Source: DAOOWV01 sp035371485
GTDB taxonomy: Bacteria > Patescibacteriota > Dojkabacteria > JAFGLO01
Direction of reading: 5' to 3'
Length of the DNA: 25,791 nt
NCBI GenBank assembly: GCA_035371485.1
Contig: DAOOWV010000012.1
Span: 1 to 25,791 of the forward strand
Shown: positions 1-7,587 of the stretch, one piece after another
Layout of the letters: the number at the start of each line of letters is the position of its first letter
Numbering within the stretch: position 1 is the stretch's first letter
Made by a program: the position numbers and the translations under genes
Notes under the pieces: model-generated
What the model was told of the DNA's origin: nothing
Seen by the model: the letters and a program-made list of their open reading frames with translations, nothing else
The model's database searches: none

Positions 1-927
1 AGGTCTTCACAAAGACCTGGAATTGTTGCACTTTTTAGGAATTCGAATCTGGAACCCCTGAAAATTAAATCTGAAGACCTGCAATTTCAAATAATTCCTA
101 AGCTTAATGCCGTTGGAAGAATAGGAGATCCACTTGATGCGGTTAGATTGCTTGTTACCGATTCTGAACAAGTAGCTGAAAGATATGCGCAGAAAATATC
201 AAAGGTTAATGAAAATAGGAAAGAGATGAGTAATCAAATCGCTTTAATGGCTGATAAGCAAATTAAGGTTAGGGGATCAGAGCTTTCAATTCAGTGGGCT
301 GTAGGAGAAGGATGGCACGAGGGTATTATTGGTATTGTAGCTTCAAAAATGTCTCATCAATACAATAAGACTTCAGTAATAATTGCTAAAAAACCTGATG
401 TAAGTACGGGTTCTATAAGAGCTGTTGGTGATTTTAGTATAGTCTCATTACTTGAAAAGTTAGATGATCATCTTGTTAGGTATGGTGGTCACGATAAGGC
501 TGCAGGTTTTTCAATTAAAAGTGAAAATATTGACAATTTTATGAGTTTATTGGAAAATCTTGTTCCCAAAATGTCTGAAACCCCAAGTCAAAAGTTGAAA
601 GCGGAAATGAAATTAGGTGTAGATGAACTTAGTATGAAGTTATTTTTAACAGAATCAATGCTTGAACCATTTGGGGACATGAATGACAAACCTCTTTATT
701 GGGTTAATAATGCAAAAGTAAAAGATTTAAAGGTTGTTGGCGGTTCTCATCTACGCTTTACGATATATGGTGATTTTAATGAAATTGTGTGTATAGCTTT
801 TGGATTCGGTAGATTATATAATAAAATAATTGATGTAAGTCAAGTTGATTTGCTTGGATATTTGGATATAAACGAGTGGAATGGGAATCAAAGCTTACAA
901 TTTAGAGTAATCGATATTGAATTATAG
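1..927 (+). CDS. recJ: Single-stranded-DNA 5'-3' exonuclease RecJ, 3' part (5' end outside window)
   Basis: The reading frame is open from base 1, so the N-terminal DHH catalytic half lies outside the window and about 308 C-terminal residues remain. The visible part has the RecJ signature NAVGRIGD near residue 36, the DHHA1-domain motif GWHEGIIGIVASK (about 104-116) and the GGHDKAAGF motif (about 162-170), followed by an OB-fold-like C-terminus (about 190-308). RecJ degrades 5'-ended single strands in RecF-pathway recombination, mismatch repair and base-excision repair, using Mn2+ or Mg2+ held by the DHH half that cannot be seen here. The internal ATG at 148 is not the start, because the family match continues upstream of it. 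It is followed 5 bp later by the carboxypeptidase gene, so the two are probably cotranscribed. Confidence 0.93.
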   Translation, partial: RSSQRPGIVALFRNSNLEPLKIKSEDLQFQIIPKLNAVGRIGDPLDAVRLLVTDSEQVAERYAQKISKVNENRKEMSNQIALMADKQIKVRGSELSIQWAVGEGWHEGIIGIVASKMSHQYNKTSVIIAKKPDVSTGSIRAVGDFSIVSLLEKLDDHLVRYGGHDKAAGFSIKSENIDNFMSLLENLVPKMSETPSQKLKAEMKLGVDELSMKLFLTESMLEPFGDMNDKPLYWVNNAKVKDLKVVGGSHLRFTIYGDFNEIVCIAFGFGRLYNKIIDVSQVDLLGYLDINEWNGNQSLQFRVIDIEL

Positions 928-932
928 ATATT

Positions 933-2120
933 ATGACAGATTTTGCTCGCAATTGGCGTAATTATCAAAATGTTGGCGAAAACGATCAGGAAGAGAATGA
1001 ACAATCGGTTTCTGATATGTCTGACAGTAAAATATGGGATCCGGTGAGTGAAGAGGTTTCTACGACTAAATCTGATGTAATGCCTGAGGAAAATGAGGAA
1101 GTCGAAACTTTGTTTAGATCTAAGAAATGGAAAGAGCTTGAAGCCAGGCCTGCACTTGATAAAAAAGTCTTTTGGATCATTTCTGGTGTTTTTGTTCTTC
1201 CAATTATAATTTGGATAGTGAGTAGCGTTTGGGGATATTTCAAAACTAGCTCTACAGAAGTACCAGTGTTTGTTTCGTCTAATGAGCAGGTTAAATCTGA
1301 AATATCTAGTATAGATTTTACAGTCTTTTCTCCAATTAATCATAAAGCACTAACTAGTCAATATAGTCAATGTGTCGCAAATGCTGGTTCAGTCAAAATG
1401 GTTAATTTAACCACTGGTGAAAAAATATTAGAATATAATTCTGACTCACCTAAGTATTTGGCTAGTATTTCAAAATTAATGACTGCGTATATCGTATATA
1501 GTGAGTATGATATGGACGAAATGATCACATTGATTCAGGACAGAAATTATTATCAAAGTGAAATTGGCTTACAAGAAGGTGAATTTATATCCGTAAGCTC
1601 AGCGCTAGATGTTTTATTGGTTCTTTCTGCAAATGATGTGGGATATATGCTTGCAGATAATTATCGTGGAGGCTACGATGAATTTGTTAAAAGAATGAAT
1701 GAAATTGGTAGAGAAATAGATTTGGAGGCAACAAAGTTTATAGACCCTAATGGAATTGAGGAAAAAGATGCTTATTCAACGGCTGATGAAGCTATTTTAT
1801 TATTAAATTTAGTGCTACAAACCGAAGTATTAAAAGATAGACTTGAAATGAAATCTATTAAGATTCCTGTTTATAATCGCAATGGTGATTTAATAAGATA
1901 TATTGAGCCTGATTATAATAACAATTTCTTAAAAAATAGAAATGAACTTTTAATTTCAGATGAAGTAACTGGTGGAAAAACTGGAACTAATATAGTAGCA
2001 AAGCAGAATCTGGTAAGTTATGTGGAAACAGATAACGGTTTAGTGGCATTTGCAATTTTAGGTGCAGAAAATAGGGAAGAAGTGGGAAGATGCCTACTAC
2101 AAATAACAAGGAATAAGTAA
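933..2120 (+). CDS. Membrane-anchored serine D-Ala-D-Ala carboxypeptidase (PBP5/DacA-like)
   Basis: A 395-residue penicillin-binding protein of the peptidase S11 class. All three active-site motifs are present: SISK at residues 178-181 (nucleophile S178), SAN at 232-234 and KTG at 349-351. The enzyme would trim the terminal D-Ala from peptidoglycan stem peptides outside the cell. Unlike classical DacA, which has a cleaved signal peptide and a C-terminal amphipathic anchor, this protein has an acidic cytoplasmic N-terminus of about 75 residues, then one membrane segment (about 79-100) holding the catalytic domain outside as a signal anchor. The C-terminal beta-rich domain of PBP5 seems absent, since the protein ends about 45 residues after KTG. 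The ATG start lies 5 bp after recJ, with no Shine-Dalgarno sequence visible. The family assignment is secure; the exact substrate (DD-carboxypeptidase or endopeptidase) is inferred. Confidence 0.92.
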   Translation: MTDFARNWRNYQNVGENDQEENEQSVSDMSDSKIWDPVSEEVSTTKSDVMPEENEEVETLFRSKKWKELEARPALDKKVFWIISGVFVLPIIIWIVSSVWGYFKTSSTEVPVFVSSNEQVKSEISSIDFTVFSPINHKALTSQYSQCVANAGSVKMVNLTTGEKILEYNSDSPKYLASISKLMTAYIVYSEYDMDEMITLIQDRNYYQSEIGLQEGEFISVSSALDVLLVLSANDVGYMLADNYRGGYDEFVKRMNEIGREIDLEATKFIDPNGIEEKDAYSTADEAILLLNLVLQTEVLKDRLEMKSIKIPVYNRNGDLIRYIEPDYNNNFLKNRNELLISDEVTGGKTGTNIVAKQNLVSYVETDNGLVAFAILGAENREEVGRCLLQITRNK

Positions 2121-2313
2121 CAAGTTATAAGTGTAAAATAAAATGTGTTGTGAGTTGTTCGTTTTTTAATTCTACTTAACGTATGTTTCCTGAGCTCTGA
2201 GTTAAAAATTATGAGTTAGTATTAAAGAACAAGTCACTACTCTCAAATCAATATTTTCACCTATTCATTTGTTCACTCATTCGTTTGTTAGTTCGTTTAC
2301 CCGTTCGTTTTTT
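2121..2313. repeat. Degenerate short tandem repeats in the convergent gap
   Basis: The 176-bp gap between two convergent genes is built largely of decayed short repeats. On the left there are three TGAGTTR copies (2151, 2198 and 2212) and a TTATAAGTG (2125). On the right, 2264-2313 is a quasi-tetranucleotide tract of TTCA/TTCG/TTTG units (TTCATTTG, TTCACTCA, TTCGTTTG, TTCGTTTA, TTCGTTTT). The tract runs into the 3' end of the reverse gene and encodes its last residues and stop. No strong GC hairpin followed by a T-run is present, so no canonical terminator is claimed. Confidence 0.6.
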
Positions 2314-3526
2314 CAATTGCAGGTACATAAATAATAAATTCTCCTGTTCCAAAAGTTGTTTCTGCTTCACCTCTTACAACATATACTGGCTGTAAGTATT
2401 CTTGTAAAACCGCAGTATCAAGATATGCTACTGAGATTTCATATACTTTTAACTTTGAGATTTCAACACCAGCAGGAAGTGGATCGAGAGGATTGGTTCC
2501 TTTTAAGTGCAAATGTACAAGATAACCTTTACCCTCTTTGATTTTTTGCATTGCCTCTGTCTCTCCCATGAGTTTATAAGTTCCACATGCCTCTTCAGCA
2601 ACAGGCCAGTTAATGTAATGAAGTTCAAAAACTGAATCATATTTGGGAGGATTTATTTTGTTGTTGCCTACTGTTATATAAATATTACTAGAATATGGTC
2701 TGTCTGGAACAAGCGGAACAGAGTATGAATGTACCTCAACTTCTTTATCGTCTATTTTGACTCTTCTTTTGGGGCTATCTGGTAACTTCTCTCTCAGGAA
2801 TTCTCCAAGCTCTTTACTGTCAATATATTGTTCTTCGACAGCTACTAGCTCTTTTGATTTAAAAAAGTCTATCCTTCCTGCATGTGCAGTAATTCTTGAA
2901 GCTGTGGTGTTAAAGCCGGATGGTCCTTTAACCATATAAGTAACCCGAGCAAGATCAGTGTCAATTGTTTTGGGGAATAATCCTTCATTTGTTAGTATAC
3001 GCTTAGCACTTTCGATCAATACACTATTGTCTGGAACTTCATTTTTTAAAGGTACGGATGCCATACTGGTGGTTAGATCAATATGTTGGTTACTGTTTTC
3101 AATTACTATCGTTTTTCCATTTGTTGCATTTTCAAAAAGGTATTCATTTGCACTTTTTCTTTTTATAGTAGCTTCATCAAAGTCCCATGAATCTGCAATG
3201 GCTATTGCCATATCTCTTGCGGCTAAGGACCCTCCACGATATTCTATTTTATAGACGTTTACAATTTTAGGTAAATCCGGATATCTTCCGGTTGCTGTCT
3301 CAATTTCAAGATTAGCAAAGTTTACTGGAATGGAGAGGGGATATATTTGTAGTGCTGGTAGGGGGCCTTCCTGGCAAAGTTCATTTGGAACAAGGTATTT
3401 CTCGGGTATCTTGGGTTTAGGGCTTATCAAATTTACAATTTGCCATCCGATAAAAATAATAACAACGAATGCAACGAATAGTACAACGGCTTTTTTACTC
3501 CAATATGCTGCCTCAGTAAGTGTCAT
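2297..3526 (-). CDS. Membrane-anchored protein of unknown function
   Basis: A 409-residue protein not assigned to a named family. The N-terminus carries one membrane segment (about residues 12-34, rich in V, F and I) after a short positively charged cytoplasmic tail, so about 370 residues should lie outside the cell. The soluble part is alternating alpha/beta without a recognisable catalytic motif. It has only two cysteines (C51 and another near 314), which could form a disulfide. Near the C-terminus a YLQPVYVVRGEAE stretch recalls the YLQPVY-type ending seen in YycI/PepSY-like extracytoplasmic proteins; this is a weak resemblance only. The gene is convergent with the carboxypeptidase and divergent from the membrane protein at 3625. 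Its last codons and TAA lie inside a simple-repeat tract, so the C-terminal few residues may be recently acquired. A lipid, wall or sensor role cannot be told from sequence. Confidence 0.8.
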   Translation of the reverse strand: MTLTEAAYWSKKAVVLFVAFVVIIFIGWQIVNLISPKPKIPEKYLVPNELCQEGPLPALQIYPLSIPVNFANLEIETATGRYPDLPKIVNVYKIEYRGGSLAARDMAIAIADSWDFDEATIKRKSANEYLFENATNGKTIVIENSNQHIDLTTSMASVPLKNEVPDNSVLIESAKRILTNEGLFPKTIDTDLARVTYMVKGPSGFNTTASRITAHAGRIDFFKSKELVAVEEQYIDSKELGEFLREKLPDSPKRRVKIDDKEVEVHSYSVPLVPDRPYSSNIYITVGNNKINPPKYDSVFELHYINWPVAEEACGTYKLMGETEAMQKIKEGKGYLVHLHLKGTNPLDPLPAGVEISKLKVYEISVAYLDTAVLQEYLQPVYVVRGEAETTFGTGEFIIYVPAIEKTNG

Positions 3527-3558
3527 CTTAATTCAAATTACGAAATAAAAGTGTTTTA

Positions 3559-3587
3559 ATTGTACTGTATAGTTTTAAGAATTGCAA
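3559..3587 (-). promoter_or_regulatory. Promoter of the 2297-3526 gene
   Basis: Read on the minus strand, a TTGCAA -35 (3582-3587) is followed by a 17-bp spacer and a TACAAT -10 (3559-3564), which is close to the sigma70 consensus. Transcription would start near 3551, giving a leader of about 25 nt before the ATG at 3526. The TTGCAA hexamer is its own reverse complement and is also positioned as the -35 of the plus-strand gene. Confidence 0.65.
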
Positions 3588-3609
3588 AATGTTACTATTT
3601 TTTTATAGA
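3582..3609 (+). promoter_or_regulatory. Promoter of the 3625 membrane-protein gene
   Basis: The same palindromic TTGCAA (3582-3587) stands 16 bp upstream of TATAGA (3604-3609) on the plus strand. Start of transcription would be near 3616, leaving only about 9 nt before the ATG at 3625. No Shine-Dalgarno sequence can fit, so translation would be near-leaderless. Confidence 0.5.
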
Positions 3610-3624
3610 TTCGTATAAATAAGT

Positions 3625-4176
3625 ATGAAAAAAGAATTATTTAACAAATATAAAATATATTTGATTTATTGCTTGCTAATATCAATAATTTTTCCTGCAT
3701 TGTGGGGTTTACAAGTTTTGATATTATTATTAGGGTGGCATTTTATATGTTTTATTACTGTAATAATATTACACAAAAACAATAAGGCGAACGGTGATGT
3801 TTTACTTGTTATGGTAATTTATCCATTATTTGTAATATTTACTAAATTTATGATGGCTAATAATTGGGTGAGTTATGATTACTTAAATAGAATTGAACAT
3901 TTTCTTTTTTCATTTGTATTAAGTTTTGTTGTTTGGAGAGGTTTTTTAAATGAAAAACAGTATATGAGAATTTTATTAGTACTTGGGGTTATAAATTTGA
4001 TTGGAGTTTTTAATGAGTTTTTTGAATATATTATCAGGGAGTTAGGAGGATTCGATAAAAATTTTGCTGTGTGGGTGTATCAAGATACAATTATTGATCT
4101 GGTTATAAATTTTTTAGCATCAACAGTGTTTTGTTTAGTTGTTAATATTAAAAGAATATTAAATCTAAAGGAATAA
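3625..4176 (+). CDS. Polytopic membrane protein, YjdF/DUF2238- or VanZ-like
   Basis: A 183-residue, very hydrophobic protein with about six membrane segments (roughly 12-30, 31-50, 58-76, 90-106, 113-135 and 155-175). Conserved-looking polar residues sit inside or next to the membrane: R89/E91/H92 (RIEHF), N130/E131/E134 (NEFFEY) and D154/D158/N162 (QDTIIDLVIN). This spacing of H, E and D..D..N resembles the inner-membrane DUF2238 (YjdF) and VanZ-like families, where the acidic residues are conserved but the function is unknown. The ATG start is supported by a promoter ending 15 bp upstream. It stands alone, divergent from the 409-residue membrane protein and followed by gltX with its own promoter. 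Membrane location is confident; the family link is tentative. Confidence 0.7.
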   Translation: MKKELFNKYKIYLIYCLLISIIFPALWGLQVLILLLGWHFICFITVIILHKNNKANGDVLLVMVIYPLFVIFTKFMMANNWVSYDYLNRIEHFLFSFVLSFVVWRGFLNEKQYMRILLVLGVINLIGVFNEFFEYIIRELGGFDKNFAVWVYQDTIIDLVINFLASTVFCLVVNIKRILNLKE

Positions 4177-4190
4177 CATTGTTAATTCTT

Positions 4191-4219
4191 TTGAAAAATG
4201 CTATTATATAGACAATAAT
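4191..4219 (+). promoter_or_regulatory. Possible gltX promoter
   Basis: TTGAAA (4191-4196) with a 17-bp spacer and AATAAT (4214-4219) would start transcription near 4226, about 11 nt before the gltX ATG. A closer match to the -10 consensus, TATACT (4227-4232), lies only 4 nt from the ATG and lacks a -35. If it is used, the mRNA would be leaderless. Confidence 0.4.
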
Positions 4220-4236
4220 TTTGCACTATACTTACT

Positions 4237-5706
4237 ATGACAACTACAGTTCGAACCCGTTTTGCTCCAAGCCCTACAGGTTTTTTTCATATTGGAAACT
4301 TACGAACTGCTCTTTATTCATATGCGTTAGCAAAAGGAAATAAAGGAGTTTTTGTTTTAAGAGTTGAAGATACTGATAAGAAAAGGTATGTTGAAGGATC
4401 TATCGATAATTTAATACAAATCATTACTAGCTTTGGGATAGATTATGACGAGGGACCAATAAAAGGAGGTAAATATGGCCCATATGTGCAGTCAGAAAGA
4501 CTTGAAATATATAAAAAAAAGGCAGAAGAATTAGTTGAAAAAGGATATGCGTATTATTGTTTTTTAACACTGGATGAAGTTAATGAACTTAAAGTTGATA
4601 AAAAAATTGCTTTCAGATCACCACATAGAAATTTGTCTTCAGATGAAGTTAAAGATAGATTAAATAAAGGTGAAAAGTATGTTATTCGATTAAAAGTTCC
4701 ATCAAATCGTACATTGACAGTATTTGATGAATTATTAGGTAAAATCGAATGGGATAGCAATACCATTGATGATACAGTACTTTTAAAAGCAGATGGTTTT
4801 CCGACTTATCATTTGGGAGTTGTTGTTGATGATTATATGATGGGTATAACACATATTACTCGTGGTATTGAATGGCTTCCAAGTGTGCCTAAACATATAT
4901 TACTATTCGAAGGGTTCGGTTATCCTTTTCCTAAAGTTGCTCATATGCCAGTAATTCTTGATCCTGCTGGAGGCAAACTTTCTAAACGTAAAGGAAACGT
5001 TTCTACTAGTCAATTTTTAGAAGAGGGTTATCTAGAGGAGGCTTTATTAAATTTTATTATGTTGCTAGGTTGGTCTCCTAATATTGAAAGAAAATATGGT
5101 GAAAGGGAGAGAGAAATATTTTCACTAAAAGAGTTTGTTGAGTTATTTGATATGAAAGATTTGAACAAGTCGAGTCCTGTTTTTGATAGGGAGAAATTAC
5201 TTTGGTTTAATGGTCAGTATATTAGAAATATGGGCGTGGATAAGTTTGTGGAAAGATTTAGAGACTGGAGTAAAAAGTATTTGAAAGATGATTTTATGCA
5301 GAACAAGATATTAAACGATAAGGAACTAGGAGCAAAGCTCGTACTTGTAAAAGATAGAGTTCATGTATTATCAGAAATTCCTGGTTTATTAAGATTTTTT
5401 TATGAAGTAATTAAAATTCCAAACTTGTTAGAAGTTAAAGGGCTTGATTCTTATAAATCTGAAGATCTTAAAAAGGCAATTGATGATTATTCGAAAGTTT
5501 TGTCCAGTTATGACGAAGATAGTAGTAAATGGATACAGGATAATTGGGTTGCAGACATTAGAAGCTTAGCAGATAAGTATGCGATGAAACATGCAGATAT
5601 GTTTATGCTTGTGAGAGTATATATTTGTGGAAGTGCATTTTCTCCACCATTATTTGAGGCTATGCAAATTCTGGGGAAAGAGGAATGTATTAGAAGAATT
5701 AACTAA
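4237..5706 (+). CDS. gltX: Glutamyl-tRNA synthetase
   Basis: A class I aminoacyl-tRNA synthetase of 489 residues, the usual bacterial length. It charges tRNA-Glu with glutamate using ATP in the cytoplasm. The signature motifs are HIGN at 18-21 within FAPSPTGFFHIGNLRTAL, the glutamate-binding RVEDTD (42-47), and the KMSKS-type KLSKR at 247-251. The zinc-binding cysteine cluster of the E. coli enzyme is missing: only C108 is visible in that region, as in zinc-free homologues. The C-terminal helical anticodon-binding part (about 310-489) is present but divergent. If the genome lacks glutaminyl-tRNA synthetase, as many CPR bacteria do, this would be a non-discriminating enzyme that also makes Glu-tRNA-Gln for the GatCAB amidotransferase; that cannot be tested here. 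It stands alone between two genes with their own promoters. Confidence 0.97.
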   Translation: MTTTVRTRFAPSPTGFFHIGNLRTALYSYALAKGNKGVFVLRVEDTDKKRYVEGSIDNLIQIITSFGIDYDEGPIKGGKYGPYVQSERLEIYKKKAEELVEKGYAYYCFLTLDEVNELKVDKKIAFRSPHRNLSSDEVKDRLNKGEKYVIRLKVPSNRTLTVFDELLGKIEWDSNTIDDTVLLKADGFPTYHLGVVVDDYMMGITHITRGIEWLPSVPKHILLFEGFGYPFPKVAHMPVILDPAGGKLSKRKGNVSTSQFLEEGYLEEALLNFIMLLGWSPNIERKYGEREREIFSLKEFVELFDMKDLNKSSPVFDREKLLWFNGQYIRNMGVDKFVERFRDWSKKYLKDDFMQNKILNDKELGAKLVLVKDRVHVLSEIPGLLRFFYEVIKIPNLLEVKGLDSYKSEDLKKAIDDYSKVLSSYDEDSSKWIQDNWVADIRSLADKYAMKHADMFMLVRVYICGSAFSPPLFEAMQILGKEECIRRIN

Positions 5707-5708
5707 AT

Positions 5709-5722
5709 GATAAGTGATAAGT
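5709..5722 (+). repeat. Tandem GATAAGT pair after gltX
   Basis: Two exact adjacent copies of GATAAGT start 2 nt after the gltX stop. A single GATAAGTG follows rpsJ (24332), a TTATAAGTG follows the carboxypeptidase (2125), and similar AAGTGA/ATTATAAGT words follow the TPR gene. The recurrence just past stop codons suggests a family of decayed 3'-end repeats, but individual short words carry little weight in AT-rich DNA. Confidence 0.45.
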
Positions 5723-5787
5723 CATATAATTGTAATGTTTTACTTCTATTTTCTATTTAACAAATAATTAATAATGATCCATCGTCC

Positions 5788-5818
5788 TTGTATGTAATTA
5801 ATTATTTTGTGGTAAAAT
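5788..5818 (+). promoter_or_regulatory. Promoter of the TPR gene
   Basis: A TAAAAT -10 (5813-5818) is preceded by an extended-minus-10 TGG (5810-5812). A TTGTAT (5788-5793) lies 19 bp upstream, longer than ideal, so the extended -10 probably carries the promoter. It predicts a leader of about 29 nt before the ATG at 5855. Confidence 0.5.
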
Positions 5819-5854
5819 GAAGTAACTAGAAATAATATTACTGCTTAAATTTAT

Positions 5855-7333
5855 ATGTTAAAAGATCTATCTGATAGAATTGTTAAGACAATTTCAATCG
5901 TTTCGATTATATGTCTTTTGGTGATTGCTTCCTATACTGCAATTGTTTTTATTTCCTCGAGATCAGTATCAGAAGCTGATAAACAAAGGGTAGAAGGTAT
6001 ATTGCAAAAAGCACAAGAGGACATAACAGGTAGAGAATTTGTTTCTGCAATTGACGGTTTAAAAGAAGGGCTTAAGATTGATCCTTCCGATGCTAGGCTA
6101 TATACTACTATGGCTCAGATATATGAAATCAAAAGAGATTACCAAAGAGGTATTGATTTTTTAACTTCCTCTCCTGTATCTGTTGTTAATAAAACAGAGG
6201 TTGCGAGAGTATTAGGAAGATTATATTGTCTAAACAATGATTCAAACAATTGTGTTAATTCTGTTAAGGAATTTGCTGATTTTTCAAATCCACAATACGA
6301 AGAAAAATTAATGATTGAAAGGTTAATGAAGGATGGAAATGTTCAGGATGTATCAACTAACCTTCGACTTCTAAAGAGTTGTAAATCCGATGTTGAAAAA
6401 GAGTTGATAGTTTATAAAGTTTTGTTTTTGTATGACGATTTAGAACAAGTTAAGGACAATCTTGATTTGTGTGGGGAGACCGTTGAAAATGAGGATATTC
6501 AGAAGATAAATAATTATTTGGTAGAAGTTACCGAAATCACCGATGAAAAGGTTTTAAGCTTAAGTACTATGAGTCAATTTGCTAATATTTTAGTTGGACA
6601 TGGGTTTAATAAATCTGCTATCTCTTTAATTTCAACAAAAATAAACGACATATCAAATTATTGGGAACCGCTGTTCTTGTTAGGTATTGCTTATCTTGAA
6701 GATGGAGATGTTAATAATGCTGAAAAATATATTTCACAAGCTATACAAATAAACACTTATTCTTATTATGTTTGGTGGGCTGAGGCAAAACTATATGTGC
6801 AAAAAAATGATGCAGGCAAGGCAATTGATTATTATAAAAAAGCAATAATTCTTGGGGGTGATAAGAGTGGTCCAATAAGGGAGGAGTATATTGATTTTCT
6901 TATTTTGCAAAAAATGGAGTCAACAATAAGGGAGCAATTTGATGAAGCTTTGGATTTTTATTCTGAACTAGATAAAAATAATGAGTATGTTACGTTGGCA
7001 TATGAAGCTGGAGAATATCAGTTCTCAAGAGGGAGGACAGAGGAAGCATCTGAATATGTTTCATTAATTCTGTCAAAAGATGATGATGTGGTAAAACAGA
7101 CAGGATTGTCTGATGAAATATTACTTTTGAGATGTGAACTTTTGATTGCTGAAAGGGATTATGATGCTGTTGATTCTCTACTTTCACAGTTTGTTGACGA
7201 AGCGTACAGAACTTATTGTGAAGGTTTGGTTCTATATATGCGTAATGAAGCAAACGACGCTAAAAATTTATTTTCAAAAGCTATAGAAAAAGATATTAAA
7301 GGTATAGTAACTGAGAAGGCGCAAAAATATTGA
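5855..7333 (+). CDS. Membrane-anchored tetratricopeptide-repeat protein
   Basis: A 492-residue protein with one N-terminal membrane segment (about 12-34) and an outward-facing helical-repeat domain. The clearest TPR units are at about 45-78, 268-302 (with the typical W..L...Y...GD...A...Y..A pattern) and 304-337, with weaker ones at about 376-408 and 455-485. The middle (about 110-240) is helical but lacks clear TPR consensus. Cysteines at 125, 133, 176 and 206 could form disulfides outside the membrane. TPR proteins are protein-protein scaffolds; in CPR bacteria such single-pass forms are common and mostly uncharacterised. Neither partner nor process can be named from the neighbours gltX and fusA, which appear to be separate transcription units. 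The ATG start is supported by the extended -10 promoter 36 bp upstream. Confidence 0.85.
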   Translation: MLKDLSDRIVKTISIVSIICLLVIASYTAIVFISSRSVSEADKQRVEGILQKAQEDITGREFVSAIDGLKEGLKIDPSDARLYTTMAQIYEIKRDYQRGIDFLTSSPVSVVNKTEVARVLGRLYCLNNDSNNCVNSVKEFADFSNPQYEEKLMIERLMKDGNVQDVSTNLRLLKSCKSDVEKELIVYKVLFLYDDLEQVKDNLDLCGETVENEDIQKINNYLVEVTEITDEKVLSLSTMSQFANILVGHGFNKSAISLISTKINDISNYWEPLFLLGIAYLEDGDVNNAEKYISQAIQINTYSYYVWWAEAKLYVQKNDAGKAIDYYKKAIILGGDKSGPIREEYIDFLILQKMESTIREQFDEALDFYSELDKNNEYVTLAYEAGEYQFSRGRTEEASEYVSLILSKDDDVVKQTGLSDEILLLRCELLIAERDYDAVDSLLSQFVDEAYRTYCEGLVLYMRNEANDAKNLFSKAIEKDIKGIVTEKAQKY

Positions 7334-7587
7334 ATTTAAAAGTGATTATTACTTATAATTTCTCACTTAATGAAAATCTTCTAATTCCGATCTTGTCACG
7401 AACTAGACAATCAATAAGTAAATAGATGCATATTTTATATTTTTTTGATACAATACGTCCTGCATATTGAAAATCGTGTCTTTCTCTTGTGAAGATATTG
7501 GCTTAATATGTGGTATATTCTAGAACAAATAATAAAATTAATGTTTGTTTTGGGTTTACCAAAAATTTAACTTTTTAATTTTGTTGT
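7334..7587 (+). promoter_or_regulatory. fusA upstream region and long leader
   Basis: The largest gene-free gap in the window (254 bp). It contains the fusA promoter at 7426-7454: ATGCAT, 17-bp spacer, and an extended -10 TGATACAAT whose TACAAT is at 7449-7454. Immediately after it comes the GC-rich ACGTCCTG (7455-7462). Transcription near 7461 gives a leader of about 125 nt, much longer than others here. The leader includes a second extended -10-like TGGTATATT (7511-7519), which may be an alternative promoter, and an AACAAA/TTTGTT inverted repeat (7524-7529, 7544-7549). No tRNA or known riboswitch pattern was recognised. Confidence 0.55.

Noticed and set aside
888..1343. 151-residue open frame on the minus strand
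   Set aside because: It lies antisense to recJ and the carboxypeptidase, whose family motifs are clear, and its own composition (rich in N, R, F, I) matches nothing.
2264..2313. CRISPR-like array
   Set aside because: Units are 4-8 bases, imperfect and without spacers; there are no cas genes.
7336..7364. Terminator hairpin after the TPR gene (AAGTG/CACTT with ATTAT/ATAAT)
   Set aside because: All-AT inner stem with a bulge and no following T-run; too weak to call.
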